A stretch of DNA of 44,720 bases from Nitrospira sp. (lineage in GTDB: Bacteria; Nitrospirota; Nitrospiria; Nitrospirales; Nitrospiraceae): assembly GCA_019636835.1 (NCBI GenBank), contig JAHBWU010000023.1, positions 1-44,720 on the forward strand. The letters are read 5' to 3'. Shown here piece after piece: positions 35,047 to 42,180 of the stretch. Below the pieces are notes generated by a model. The model was given only the letters and a program-made list of their open reading frames with translations. It was not told where the DNA came from and searched no databases. Each line of letters begins with the position of its first letter. Position 1 is the first letter of the stretch. The position numbers and the translations under genes are program-made.

Positions 35047-35619
35047 TGCTCCCCTTGCGATTGAGACCACCCCTGCGACAAGGTCCTGCGATGGACCAAG
35101 GAGGTGGCGATGGCAGCAGAAGCAGCAGAGCCCATTGAACGGTGGACGGCGAAGCGGCGGGTGGCGCTGGTCGTGAGTCTTCTGACGGGCGAGGCCTCGG
35201 TCGCAGAGGCGGCCCGCCAGCACGGGCTGAGGGTGACGGAGGTCGAGGAGTGGCGGGAGAAGTTTCTGGTAGGGGCGGAGAACGCGCTCCGCAGTCGCCC
35301 CAAGGACGAGGAAGCGCTCAAGGACGAACAGATCAAGAAGTTGAAGCAGAAGATCGGGGATCTGGTGCTGGACGACGACATTTTACGGGAGGCGTTGAAA
35401 CCCTACCCGTTGGACCGGACGACATCCGACGCGTGAAGGCCGCCGTGTCGGATGTCTCGGAACGACGCAGTCGCCAGGTGTTCGGCGTGAGCCGGGCGGG
35501 TTTGCACCGGGCGACCGGAGGACCGCGCCACCGAGGTCGCGCCGCCCTGGCTGGAGCGGTTGCGGTATTGGATTCAGCAACATCCGACGTTTGGCTATCG
35601 GCGGCTCTGGGTGCAGCAA
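35047..35619 (+). mobile_element. IS3-family element (type I), left-end fragment copy A
   Basis: The left end is TGCTCCCCTTG at 35047, shared with copies at 38186 and 41287. OrfA starts at ATG 35110 and runs to 35436 with EPIERWTAKRRVALVVSLL, a helix-turn-helix ARQHGLRVTEVEEWREKF and a heptad-like LKDEQIKKLKQKIGDLVLD. The OrfB start follows in broken frames, with WLERLRYWIQQHPTFGYRRL as its last recognisable piece before the junction at about 35614-35620. Everything after that is missing. It sits inside the reverse-strand IS3 element. Confidence 0.78.
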
Positions 35620-35928
35620 ATAGAGGTAGATCCGATGGGCGAGATACCGGCGGCTGGTCCGGGGCGTGCGGTACACAGCCGTGATCCCCATCCGTCTCAT
35701 CATGGTGGCCACCTGCCGCCGTCCGACTCGATACCGCTCGCGTCGGAGGACATCGCGCAGCATCCGAGCTCCGGCAAACGGATACTGGAGATGGAGTTCG
35801 TCAATCCGGCGCATAAGCATCAGCGTCGTCTCGGAGACTGGCCGCGATTGGTAGTATGCGGTCGACCGGGCGAGTTGTAGCAACTGGCATTGTCGCCCGA
35901 TCGGTAATTGATGGGTGCGATCAATCAT
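35614..35928 (-). pseudogene. IS3 OrfB transposase N-terminal part
   Basis: Reverse-strand reading starts [20 protein letters not shown], then RSTAYYQSRPVSE and RRIDELHLQYPFAGARMLRD. It ends at YLAHRIYLYLL, where it meets copy A. This is the standard start of an IS3 OrfB, overlapping the end of OrfA, consistent with programmed frameshifting in the intact parent. The catalytic domain is cut off here and partly continues at 35046-34793. Confidence 0.8.
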
Positions 35929-36224
35929 CTCTTTGCGCTCAGCAAACCCGCCTTGGTGAGCGCGCCTTCTAAAAAATCATTCTCCAGGGTCAGTTGCCCG
36001 ATCTTCGCATGGAGCGTCTTCAGATCCGGAGTGTCTGATGGTGGGGGTGATCCGCCAAATGCGTCTGCGGCTCGGGCCAGTAGTTGCTGCTTCCAGTCGG
36101 TAATCTGGGTGGGATGGACACTGAACTGCTCGGCCAACTCGGCCAGCGTCTGGTCGCCTTTGATGGCCGCAACAGCCACTTGCGCTTTGAAGGTGGCTCC
36201 GTGATTGCGTCTCGTTCTCTTCAT
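35925..36224 (-). CDS. IS3 OrfA transposase component
   Basis: A 99-aa protein starting at the ATG whose complement lies at 36222-36224. It opens [21 protein letters not shown] helix-turn-helix follows ([19 protein letters not shown]), then a leucine-zipper-like tail ([22 protein letters not shown]). The ORF is intact, but the OrfB it needs is broken, so it cannot mobilise the element by itself. It overlaps OrfB by four bases. Confidence 0.78.
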   Translation of the reverse strand: MKRTRRNHGATFKAQVAVAAIKGDQTLAELAEQFSVHPTQITDWKQQLLARAADAFGGSPPPSDTPDLKTLHAKIGQLTLENDFLEGALTKAGLLSAKR

Positions 36225-36311
36225 CGCCTCGCTCCTTTCGTTGACCACCCCTCGGCGGGGCGGGTGAAGCCAGGCTCCCACTTATCACATTGTCCGAATT
36301 TCCGGAGCCCT

Positions 36312-36587
36312 CTCTCGGTGCTGGTGCTGGACAATGCCCGGTACCACCACGCGGCCCTGCTCAAACCGTTGCTTCGAAAATATCGAGCTGTACTCACCCT
36401 GCTCTTTCTGCCGCCGTACAGTCCGCAACTGGCCCCCATCGAACGAGCCTGGAAGCTCGCCCGCCGCCTGGCGACGCACAACCGGTTCTTCGCCACCTTG
36501 GACGACGTGCTGACCGACGTCTCCACGTGCTTCGACTGCTGGAAAAGACCCAATTCAGTCCTACGAAGATTATGCGGCATAACTTAA
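36312..36587 (+). pseudogene. IS630-family transposase C-terminal fragment
   Basis: The forward frame gives [52 protein letters not shown] and [12 protein letters not shown]. This is the C-terminal part of an IS630 DDE domain with the second Asp and final Glu visible. The N-terminal half is missing; the fragment begins right at the end of the reverse-strand IS3 element. The remaining bases up to 36643 carry nothing I recognise. Confidence 0.8.
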
Positions 36588-36643
36588 GACGCTATGTTTA
36601 ATAGTCCCAATAGGCGTATCAAGACTTCGAGTTAGGGGGCGCG

Positions 36644-37870
36644 GTGGGTATCAATCGCTCTGAGAAAATAAGGATTCTATATATTGATAATAGCATTGCG
36701 TTTGGCGGTGCTCTGAAAAGCCTTTCACTCTTGCTCCGTTCCTCATCATTTCGAGAAATTGTCGAACCTCTCGTTATTACGGCACAAGATCAGAATGTAA
36801 TCGATGCCTGGCTTCAGGGAGTGCCTTACGTATGGTATCGGCGCATACTGGACTATCGGAAAAAAGAGAGATTCAGAAGTTTTGTACAGCAAGCTATTCC
36901 GCTACCTTGGTTTTCTGGGTTTTTGAGAAAATGCTTTGCACTCCTTGAAAGTTTTGAGACCGCGTACTCGTTCGGTTTCATTCTGTGGGTAGCTTGGCGG
37001 CATAAAGCTGAAATTATCCATGCAAATTCGGGATTCTTTGTAGACTCACGTCCGGCTGCCTATGTGCTTGGCGTGCCTAGGGTTCTTCATTGTCGGGGAT
37101 TCTTCGCTCATTGGGATTGTAGTACAAGGGACAACCTCCAGGGCGCAGCCTTAGTCATAGGGGTTTCTGATGCTGTTTCTCAGAGTGTAGAAGCTCAGGG
37201 GTTTCATCGAGACAAGATCGTAACCGTCTATGATCCTGTAGAGGTCTCGTCAATCCGTGGCGCAGCTACAATGAGGTCCTCTGTACGGAAGGAACTGGGC
37301 ATTGAAAATGATCAGATCGCCGTGGCTATTGTGGGCCGGGTAGTAGAATGGAAAGGTCAAAGAGAATTTGTCCATGCAATATTGAGAGTCATGGACCATA
37401 ATTCTAAGGTTCTGGGAGTTATTGTGGGTGATGAGGCTGATGACTCGGAGAAGCAATACTTTGCAGGCATAAAACAGATCATTGCCGAATCGGAACACAG
37501 AAATCGCTTCATTTTGACGGGGTATCGGCGCGATGTGGATGCCCTCTACGCAGCGATCGATGTGTTTGTCCATTTTTCCATCGAACCCGAGCCATTCGGA
37601 ATGGTCGTCGCTGAAGCCATGGCGGCAGGAAAAGCGGTTGTCGCAGCTGACGATGGCGGGCCTAAGGAGATGATTTCTCATGGAAGGGATGGGTTACTTG
37701 TTCAAACCGGAGATGTCGACAGGCTTCGAGATGCAATCAATAGGCTCGTAAACGACAGTAGTCTTAGAGAGGCGCTAGGACGGGCAGCTTGTAATAAGAT
37801 AGGTTCCTGGTTAGATGTCGACATGGTGGCTCAGAGAACTGCAGCGTTGTACCATCCATTGTTCAAGTAA
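36644..37870 (+). CDS. Glycosyltransferase family 4
   Basis: A 408-aa GT4 starting at GTG 36644. It opens KIRILYIDNSIAFGGALKSL, then has EIIHANSGFFVDSRPAAY and HCRGFFAHWD. The donor domain starts IAVAIVGRVVEWKGQREF, and FVHFSIEPEPFGMVVAEAMA supplies the E-x7-E block with DDGGPKEMI after it. All expected motifs are present and the frame is intact. It stands alone between two IS graveyards, separated by 3.5 kb from the rest of the EPS genes. It was probably once contiguous with them, or was carried in with the IS elements. Confidence 0.86.
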   Translation: MGINRSEKIRILYIDNSIAFGGALKSLSLLLRSSSFREIVEPLVITAQDQNVIDAWLQGVPYVWYRRILDYRKKERFRSFVQQAIPLPWFSGFLRKCFALLESFETAYSFGFILWVAWRHKAEIIHANSGFFVDSRPAAYVLGVPRVLHCRGFFAHWDCSTRDNLQGAALVIGVSDAVSQSVEAQGFHRDKIVTVYDPVEVSSIRGAATMRSSVRKELGIENDQIAVAIVGRVVEWKGQREFVHAILRVMDHNSKVLGVIVGDEADDSEKQYFAGIKQIIAESEHRNRFILTGYRRDVDALYAAIDVFVHFSIEPEPFGMVVAEAMAAGKAVVAADDGGPKEMISHGRDGLLVQTGDVDRLRDAINRLVNDSSLREALGRAACNKIGSWLDVDMVAQRTAALYHPLFK

Positions 37871-37914
37871 CATAAATATAGAGGCGTATCTGCAGCGAGA
37901 CCAACCCATTCGCG

Positions 37915-38063
37915 TGTAAACTTCGTCTCGGAAGCGTCCATTAAAACTCTCAATCACCGCATCCTCCACAGGTTTGCCGGGTTGGATGAAATCCAGCTTG
38001 CCCTCATGTTGATATGTCAGGTGTCGAGCGTCTTCGAGGCAAATTCACCCCCATTGTCTACCG
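37915..38063 (-). pseudogene. IS3-family OrfB C-terminal fragment (another type)
   Basis: Reverse-strand frames give ITVDNGGEFASKTLD, then after a stop and shift KLDFIQPGKPVEDAVIESFN and GRFRDE. This is the DDE core of an IS3 OrfB with the second Asp and catalytic Glu. It has no start, a stop codon and a frameshift, so it is a relic. Sequence up to 38185 on its upstream side is also IS-like but too decayed to frame. The stretch 37871-37914 shows nothing else. Confidence 0.7.
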
Positions 38064-38185
38064 TAATCATCGTGGCGAAACAGGGTGAGTCTCAAACCCG
38101 TCGAGCACCGCGACAACCGTGGGTCCCGGTCGGCGTAAAAGCCGCCTCGATACTGGACTGTGCCGACTGTAGGGATCGACTATCC

Positions 38186-38694
38186 CGTTTTCCTTGAAAT
38201 TGAGACTACCGCTACGACAAAGTCCTGTCATGGACGGAGGAGGTGGCGACGACATCCAAACAGCAGAACCCATTGAGCGGTGGACTGCCAAACGACGGAT
38301 CGCATTGGTGGTCGTTATCCTGAAGGGGGAGACCTCCGTCGATGAGACCGCTCGCCAGCACGGGCTGACCGTGGCTGAGATCGAAGAGTGGCGGGAGAAG
38401 GTTCTCATGAGTGACCATCCGACATTCGGCTATCACCGGCTTTGGGTGCACTTGCGATTCCGGGATCAGATCAGAGTCAATCCCAAAGCGGTCTATCGCA
38501 TACTGAAGCAGCAGCGCGCTGGTTCGTCCAGTCTGGCAGCACATGTTCCTGAATTTTGAGGACACGCGGCGAGTCATTCGGGGCTGGCTGCAGTGGTACG
38601 ACGCGTGAGCGTCCCCATCAGGCGCTCGGGTATCAAAGCCCGGTGCAATACCGGGTGCGACAGTCAACCCAGGCGGCTTGATTTTAGGGGAGCA
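38186..38694 (+). mobile_element. IS3-family type I element, internally deleted copy B (509 bp)
   Basis: Both ends are visible. The left end aligns with TGCTCCCCTTG of copy A (here CGTTTTCCTTG), and the right end GGGGAGCA at 38687-38694 is its inverted match. Inside, OrfA N-terminal sequence (EPIERWTAKRRIALVV, ARQHGLTVAEIEEWREK) jumps at about 38405 to an OrfB middle piece (DHPTFGYHRLWVHLRF, NPKAVYRILKQQ). It then jumps to an OrfB end (PHQALGYQSPVQYRV, stop near 38681). No complete transposase remains. It could only move if an intact relative acts on it in trans. Confidence 0.7.
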
Positions 38695-38720
38695 CTACAA
38701 CAAGACACTAGGAGGGTAAC

Positions 38721-39131
38721 ATGGGATTTTTGGTATTTGATTATTACGGTGCATGGGCGCTGGCAGTAAATAAACCAATCACTGCGACATGTCTGAATGC
38801 TCCTTCTTGCTTCCCGACCACCTTCGGTGTGCCTTCGGGGAATTGGTATACCTCACAAGGTTTGAATATCGACAATGGAGACTTGTTTCACTTTACCGGA
38901 AATCCCATTGTGACAGCCATCGCATTCAGCGGATTTGAAACACGTGGGAAACCATTTGGCCTTGCGATTTCTGGTATGGGGCGTCTGGATAACGCGCCTG
39001 TATATTTCTACAGCACCACGGGGTTTTTGGGGGTGATAACGACTACACCTACAATTCAATGGTCACCCGGAGATATCATTGCTGCTCCGCTGACAAATAA
39101 CATTCTCACGCAAATGTACTTTGCAGTTTAG
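38721..39131 (+). CDS. Hypothetical protein, 136 aa
   Basis: I do not recognise a family. The ORF has a near-perfect ribosome-binding site (AGGAGGG) just before its ATG. The protein is rich in Thr, Pro, Gly and aromatic residues, with repeating short beta-type stretches (FGLAISGMGRL, APVYFYSTTGFLG) and a Cys pair near residues 29-35. It looks like an extracellular beta-sandwich domain, yet it has no signal peptide, no lipobox and no PEP-CTERM tail. It starts 26 bases after the right end of IS3 copy B, so the original signal peptide may have been removed by IS activity. PrsR follows on the same strand. Confidence 0.55.
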   Translation: MGFLVFDYYGAWALAVNKPITATCLNAPSCFPTTFGVPSGNWYTSQGLNIDNGDLFHFTGNPIVTAIAFSGFETRGKPFGLAISGMGRLDNAPVYFYSTTGFLGVITTTPTIQWSPGDIIAAPLTNNILTQMYFAV

Positions 39132-39245
39132 TGGGGAATGGAGTGGCGTTCTGACCCGTCCAAGCCAATCTGGCCTGGGGCCAACGTCAATCTCCAGAAG
39201 TTCTCCGTCTGGCGTGTCTACTTTTTGAAGGAGACGTCATAAGCC

Positions 39246-40637
39246 ATGACAACACGTCCTATCTTGTTCCTTGTTGACGATGATGCCGTTGTTCGTACTC
39301 AGATGAAATGGGCACTGGCGTCCGACTACCAGGTCCTTGAGGCATCGGATCGCGCGGATGCCATGTCGAAAATTCGCCAGGTCATGCCACCGCTGCTGTT
39401 GCTTGATCTGGGGCTTCCCTCCGACGTGGATGGGGCATCTCAAGGGTTGGCGATTCTGCGTGAGACCCTTCAACTGAATCCGGTGGCGAAGGTGATTGCT
39501 ATGACGGGCGACAGCGATCGAGCAAGAGCCGTTGCCGCTTTCGAAATTGGCGCGTATGACATTATTGAAAAGCCTGTGCAGCTCGAGGTGTTGAAGGTGG
39601 TGTTGCAGCGGGCAACGTATCGCTCTAGCTTGGAGAGGGAGAGTCGTGCCATTCAGGAACAATATGACTCGACCGAATTTGAAGATTTTGTGGGAAACAG
39701 CAAGCCTATGCAAAACATATTTGGCCTGATCCGTCGCGTTGGGCCTTCTGACGTCCCGGTCCTGATCACTGGGGAGAGTGGGACGGGGAAAGAACTTGTG
39801 GCTCGGGCGATCCATCGTCTGAGCAAGCGCAAGGAGGCACCTTTTGTAGCCATCAACTGCGGCGCGATTCCAGAGACATTGCTGGAGAGCGAGCTGTTTG
39901 GTTATGAGAAGGGGGCGTTTACCGGAGCTGCCCAGCAACGAAAGGGCCGGATCGAATCCGCACAAGGCGGCACGCTTTTCTTGGATGAAATCGGCGATAT
40001 TCCACTGAGTCTACAGGTCAAGTTGCTGCGATTTTTGCAAGATCATGACATCTATCGGCTGGGGGGGAAGGATAAGGTCTCGGTCGATGTTCGGGTTCTT
40101 GCTGCGACGAACATTGATCTGCAAGAGGCTATCAACAGTGGTCGATTCAGAGAAGATTTGTTTTACAGGCTTTGTGTGGTGGCCATCCCCATCCCTAGTC
40201 TGAAAGCACGGGGTTCAGATATCACACTCCTCGCGAGAGCGTTCTTAATGAAGTTTGCAGAAGCACAAAAAAGGGTATTGAAAGGGTTTACACCGCAAGC
40301 GATCGAAGCGTTGTTGGCGCACAATTGGCCTGGAAATGTCCGAGAGCTGGAAAATAGAGTCAAACGGGCCGTGGTGATGGCGGAAGGGAAGTACATCACC
40401 CCTTCGAATTTGGAATTGAAAGACCTTTCCTTCGTCGATCAGGATTCCACGACACTCCGAGTCGCACGCGATCTTCGAGAAAAGGAGCTGGTGCAGTTGG
40501 TGCTGGAAAAAGCTGGTGGCAATCTGTCCAAGACGGCTCTTGAATTAGGGATTAGCCGCCCCACCCTTTACCAGTTGCTGTCTAGGTATGGATTAAGGTT
40601 GCCAAAACTTACCAATAAACTAGAAAGAGGAGTGTAA
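39246..40637 (+). CDS. prsR: PEP-CTERM-box response regulator, sigma-54 activator PrsR
   Basis: A 463-aa NtrC-class regulator. The receiver domain (1-120) has the acidic DDD at 11-13, phosphoacceptor Asp54 in LLLLDLGLP, and Lys in IEKPVQ. The AAA+ domain carries Walker A GESGTGKE at 176-183, GAFTGA at 223-228 for sigma-54 contact, and [12 protein letters not shown] as Walker B. A Fis-type helix-turn-helix ([20 protein letters not shown]) ends the protein. Length and sequence fit the PrsR group that co-occurs with exosortase and sigma-54 sites upstream of PEP-CTERM genes. Its kinase PrsK is not in the window. It lies directly upstream of a PEP-CTERM gene. Confidence 0.92.
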   Translation: MTTRPILFLVDDDAVVRTQMKWALASDYQVLEASDRADAMSKIRQVMPPLLLLDLGLPSDVDGASQGLAILRETLQLNPVAKVIAMTGDSDRARAVAAFEIGAYDIIEKPVQLEVLKVVLQRATYRSSLERESRAIQEQYDSTEFEDFVGNSKPMQNIFGLIRRVGPSDVPVLITGESGTGKELVARAIHRLSKRKEAPFVAINCGAIPETLLESELFGYEKGAFTGAAQQRKGRIESAQGGTLFLDEIGDIPLSLQVKLLRFLQDHDIYRLGGKDKVSVDVRVLAATNIDLQEAINSGRFREDLFYRLCVVAIPIPSLKARGSDITLLARAFLMKFAEAQKRVLKGFTPQAIEALLAHNWPGNVRELENRVKRAVVMAEGKYITPSNLELKDLSFVDQDSTTLRVARDLREKELVQLVLEKAGGNLSKTALELGISRPTLYQLLSRYGLRLPKLTNKLERGV

Positions 40638-40662
40638 AGAAACTGAGACATGTACAATTAGT

Positions 40663-40754
40663 TTACAGTTCAATTATTTCATTACTTATTGAAAATATTT
40701 AAAAAAATCTACTCTATGCCATTTTATGAAAATACTGTAATAATTTTTTACAGT
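40663..40754. promoter_or_regulatory. Candidate enhancer region for PrsR (TTACAGT sites)
   Basis: This very AT-rich stretch contains a perfect dyad ACTGTAA-N7-TTACAGT at 40734-40754 and another TTACAGT half-site at 40663-40669. The dyad lies about 70-90 bases upstream of a -24/-12 promoter candidate, the usual distance for a sigma-54 enhancer-binding protein. The whole 40640-40800 interval is far richer in A and T than the surrounding genes. Binding by PrsR is inferred. Confidence 0.55.
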
Positions 40755-40824
40755 CAGCATTTTACGAATGAAAAATAATACGAAAAGTCATAATATTTTC
40801 AAATGCTTATAACACGCATTGCCG

Positions 40825-40839
40825 TAGCACGAGTTGTGC
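40825..40839 (+). promoter_or_regulatory. Candidate sigma-54 promoter of the PEP-CTERM gene
   Basis: TAGCAC-GAGTT-GTGC matches TGGCAC-N5-TTGC in spacing and in most positions, with AG instead of GG at -24 and G for T in the -12 box. It lies 57 bases before the ATG at 40896. Taken with the upstream dyad and the prsR gene next door it fits the known arrangement of PEP-CTERM genes, but the box is imperfect. Confidence 0.55.
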
Positions 40840-40895
40840 TTAAACCAATGTTCAACGCTCTGAGGCCTATCAATGTGTACGAGGAGAGGTCAAAG

Positions 40896-41177
40896 ATGAA
40901 AAAAGTGAGTAGGTTGGTTCATTATATCCTGTTAGGGGGCGTCGTAATGATTCTAGGATTCTCAGGGGATCTTGCGATGGCTCAAACTAGCAGTAGCATT
41001 ACTACTGATGGTACCAGCCTTAGTAGTTGGTTGAAGAATTTGTGGACTAGACCAAACCCAATACCCCTACCTTGTGGTCGGAGGTGTGTATCTGCTCCTG
41101 AACCGTCCTCTTTGGTGCTGTTAGGGGCTGGGTTAGCCGGGCTTGGAATCTGGAAGCGGACTGCACGGAAAGACTAA
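40896..41177 (+). CDS. PEP-CTERM sorting-domain protein, 93 aa
   Basis: A small exported protein. The ATG at 40896 follows GAGGAGAGG and gives a signal peptide ending near AMAQ. The mature part is only about 35 residues and Ser/Thr/Pro rich with one CGRRC pair. The C-terminus is a textbook PEP-CTERM domain: PEPSSLVLLGAGLAGLGI followed by a basic tail WKRTARKD. XrtA should recognise this tail. With so little mature sequence, the protein may serve mainly as an anchored or heavily glycosylated surface peptide. A strong terminator follows it. Confidence 0.92.
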   Translation: MKKVSRLVHYILLGGVVMILGFSGDLAMAQTSSSITTDGTSLSSWLKNLWTRPNPIPLPCGRRCVSAPEPSSLVLLGAGLAGLGIWKRTARKD

Positions 41178-41205
41178 CCAAACTCTTTGTCGATAAAGAG
41201 AATAG

Positions 41206-41249
41206 AGCAAAAAGCCATCCTCCACGTTGGAGGTTGGCTTTTTGCTTTT
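41206..41249 (+). terminator. Rho-independent terminator after the PEP-CTERM gene
   Basis: GCAAAAAGCCATCCTCCA forms a long stem with the complementary TGGAGG and TGGCTTTTTGC around a short CGT loop, and the T-rich TTTTTGCTTTT follows. It ends the 93-aa PEP-CTERM gene. The same terminator core and the bases after it recur at 42079. Confidence 0.85.
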
Positions 41250-41286
41250 GTACAAAGAATCTGTAGGTCTTCCCGCAATCATATCC

Positions 41287-41465
41287 CGCTCCCCTTGAAA
41301 TTGAGGCCACCGCTATGAAAAGGTCCTGACAGGGACCCAGGAGGTGGTGATGGCAACCCGAATCAGTAGAGCCGAACAAACGATGAACCGCAAGGCGGCG
41401 AGTGGCCTTGGTAGTCAGCATCCTCGAGAGCGGGACCTCCATCGCCAGGGTATCGACTATTAAGC
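41287..41465 (+). mobile_element. IS3-family type I, left-end fragment copy C
   Basis: The left end CGCTCCCCTTGAAATTGAG matches copies A and B, and all three are preceded by TATCC. It is followed by a decayed OrfA start: ALVVSILESGTSIARVST is the counterpart of the ALVVSLLTGEASVAEAAR of copy A. Homology is lost at about 41460, shortly before the start of the FN3 lipoprotein gene. OrfB and the right end of this type are missing. Confidence 0.68.
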
Positions 41466-41476
41466 TGCTTCTTAAA

Positions 41477-41872
41477 ATGGTTTTATTGCTGCACAGGCTC
41501 ATCCGGAATTCGGAATTAATCATCGCTCGCGGCTGTTCGATCGTCATAGGCATGATTTTCCTATCTCTCACCGGCTGTGGAGCTGGTGGCGAGCAGGAAC
41601 CAATGATTCCTACAAGCTCTACCCCGTCTGGATCGACGATCAGCTTGATCTGGGACCCTGTCAATGAGTCAAACATAATTGGCTATTACATTCATTATGG
41701 AAAACAATCTCCCAACCAGCCTGGCTCGTGCGCGTACGATCAAGCAATGTACGTTTCGTCCACCCAGGGAACTGTAACCGGCTTAGATCCAGGGTCGACC
41801 TACTACTTTGCGGTGAGTGCCTATAACGGAGTTAGAGGTGTCTGCTCAAATGAGGTCTACACTGAAACATAG
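41477..41872 (+). CDS. FN3-domain lipoprotein
   Basis: A 131-aa lipoprotein when started at ATG 41477; ATG 41552 is a shorter alternative. The frame is open back to 41402, but that part is IS3 OrfA relic. The lipobox is LSLTGC. A single FN3 domain follows, with ISLIWDPVNESNIIGYYIHY, a Cys pair, VTGLDPGSTYYFAVSAYN and CSNEV. It is paralogous to the reverse-strand lipoprotein at 43136-43705. It probably sits on the periplasmic or outer surface. It is bracketed by IS3 fragments and by a duplicated terminator region. Confidence 0.7.
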   Translation: MVLLLHRLIRNSELIIARGCSIVIGMIFLSLTGCGAGGEQEPMIPTSSTPSGSTISLIWDPVNESNIIGYYIHYGKQSPNQPGSCAYDQAMYVSSTQGTVTGLDPGSTYYFAVSAYNGVRGVCSNEVYTET

Positions 41873-41875
41873 AAA

Positions 41876-42045
41876 TGTTTTAACGTGCATCAGTTCACGT
41901 CGCTTGGCAAGGCTCAGGCGGTCATTGAAGCCTGGCGCGTGGATAACCAGGCCCATACCGCTCATTTGGACACCTGACCGCGAGCGAGTGCGTCAGTCAA
42001 TCTCAAGAAGACGGGAACGTCGAAGCATTCCTCTACTCCTGTTAA
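41876..42045 (+). pseudogene. IS3 OrfB C-terminal relic
   Basis: The forward frame reads FNVHQFTSLGKAQAVIEAWR, VDNQAHTAHL and stops. One frame over, it continues SFGHLTASECVSQSQEDG and NVEAFLYSC with a stop at 42043. This is the final part of an IS3 OrfB (LN.H.F.SL..A...IEAWR.DYN..RPH..LGHLTP.EF) with one frameshift. The homology begins within a few bases of the stop codon of the FN3 lipoprotein gene. Confidence 0.68.
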
Positions 42046-42078
42046 GAGTTAACTCGTAAAGGGACCAACATCATATAG

Positions 42079-42118
42079 AAGGGCCATCCTCCAAATAGAA
42101 GGATGGCCCTTTGTTTTT
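42079..42118 (+). terminator. Rho-independent terminator
   Basis: AAGGGCCATCCT pairs with AGGATGGCCCTT across a short loop and is followed by TGTTTTT. It lies after the IS3 relic and would end transcription of the FN3 lipoprotein gene. It shares GCCATCCTCC and the downstream TACAAAGAATC block with the terminator at 41206. Confidence 0.85.
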
Positions 42119-42155
42119 ATACAAAGAATCCGTAATGCTTTCCGCAACAAACTAT
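42081..42155 (+). repeat. Direct repeat of terminator region (second copy; first at 41208-41283)
   Basis: After the stem-loop, both copies continue TACAAAGAATC(C/T)GTA, then CTT(C/T)CCGCAA. The two copies flank the segment holding IS3 copy C, the FN3 lipoprotein gene and the IS3 OrfB relic. The second copy ends just before the reverse-strand gene at 42181. The function is unknown; duplication of a gene-end segment is one explanation. Confidence 0.6.
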
Positions 42156-42180
42156 CAGGATTGGGGTAGCGGTACATTGA

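Larger units (their letters stand above)
34734..36310 (-). mobile_element. IS3-family element (reverse strand), interrupted
   Basis: The ends form imperfect inverted repeats: GGCTCC-GG...TTTGGACAG at about 34735 against the complement of GGACA...CCGGAGCC at about 36290-36309, with a shared ATAAGTGG further in. Between them, on the reverse strand, lie OrfA (36224-35925), the OrfB N-terminal part (35928-35614) and the OrfB C-terminal part (35046-34793). The two OrfB pieces are separated by a forward-strand fragment of a different IS3 element (35047-35619), and roughly 80-90 codons of OrfB are missing. It has itself landed between IS5 and IS630 fragments. It looks non-functional. Confidence 0.75.

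Noticed and set aside
34854..35381. 175-codon open frame on the reverse strand
   Set aside because: It runs across the junction of two IS3 fragments and is a shadow of their coding frames.
41402..41476. Longer start for the FN3 lipoprotein
   Set aside because: These codons correspond to the IS3 OrfA relic and precede the signal peptide; they are unlikely to be translated as part of the lipoprotein.
41047..41676. 209-codon open frame on the reverse strand
   Set aside because: It crosses the terminator, IS relic and lipoprotein gene and encodes nothing recognisable.
41287..42045. Mobile cassette made of one IS3 element with the FN3 lipoprotein as passenger
   Set aside because: The left fragment belongs to the type whose end reads PHQALGYQSPVQYR, while the right relic reads LGHLTASECVSQSQ. 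They come from different IS3 types, so a single element with a passenger is not supported.
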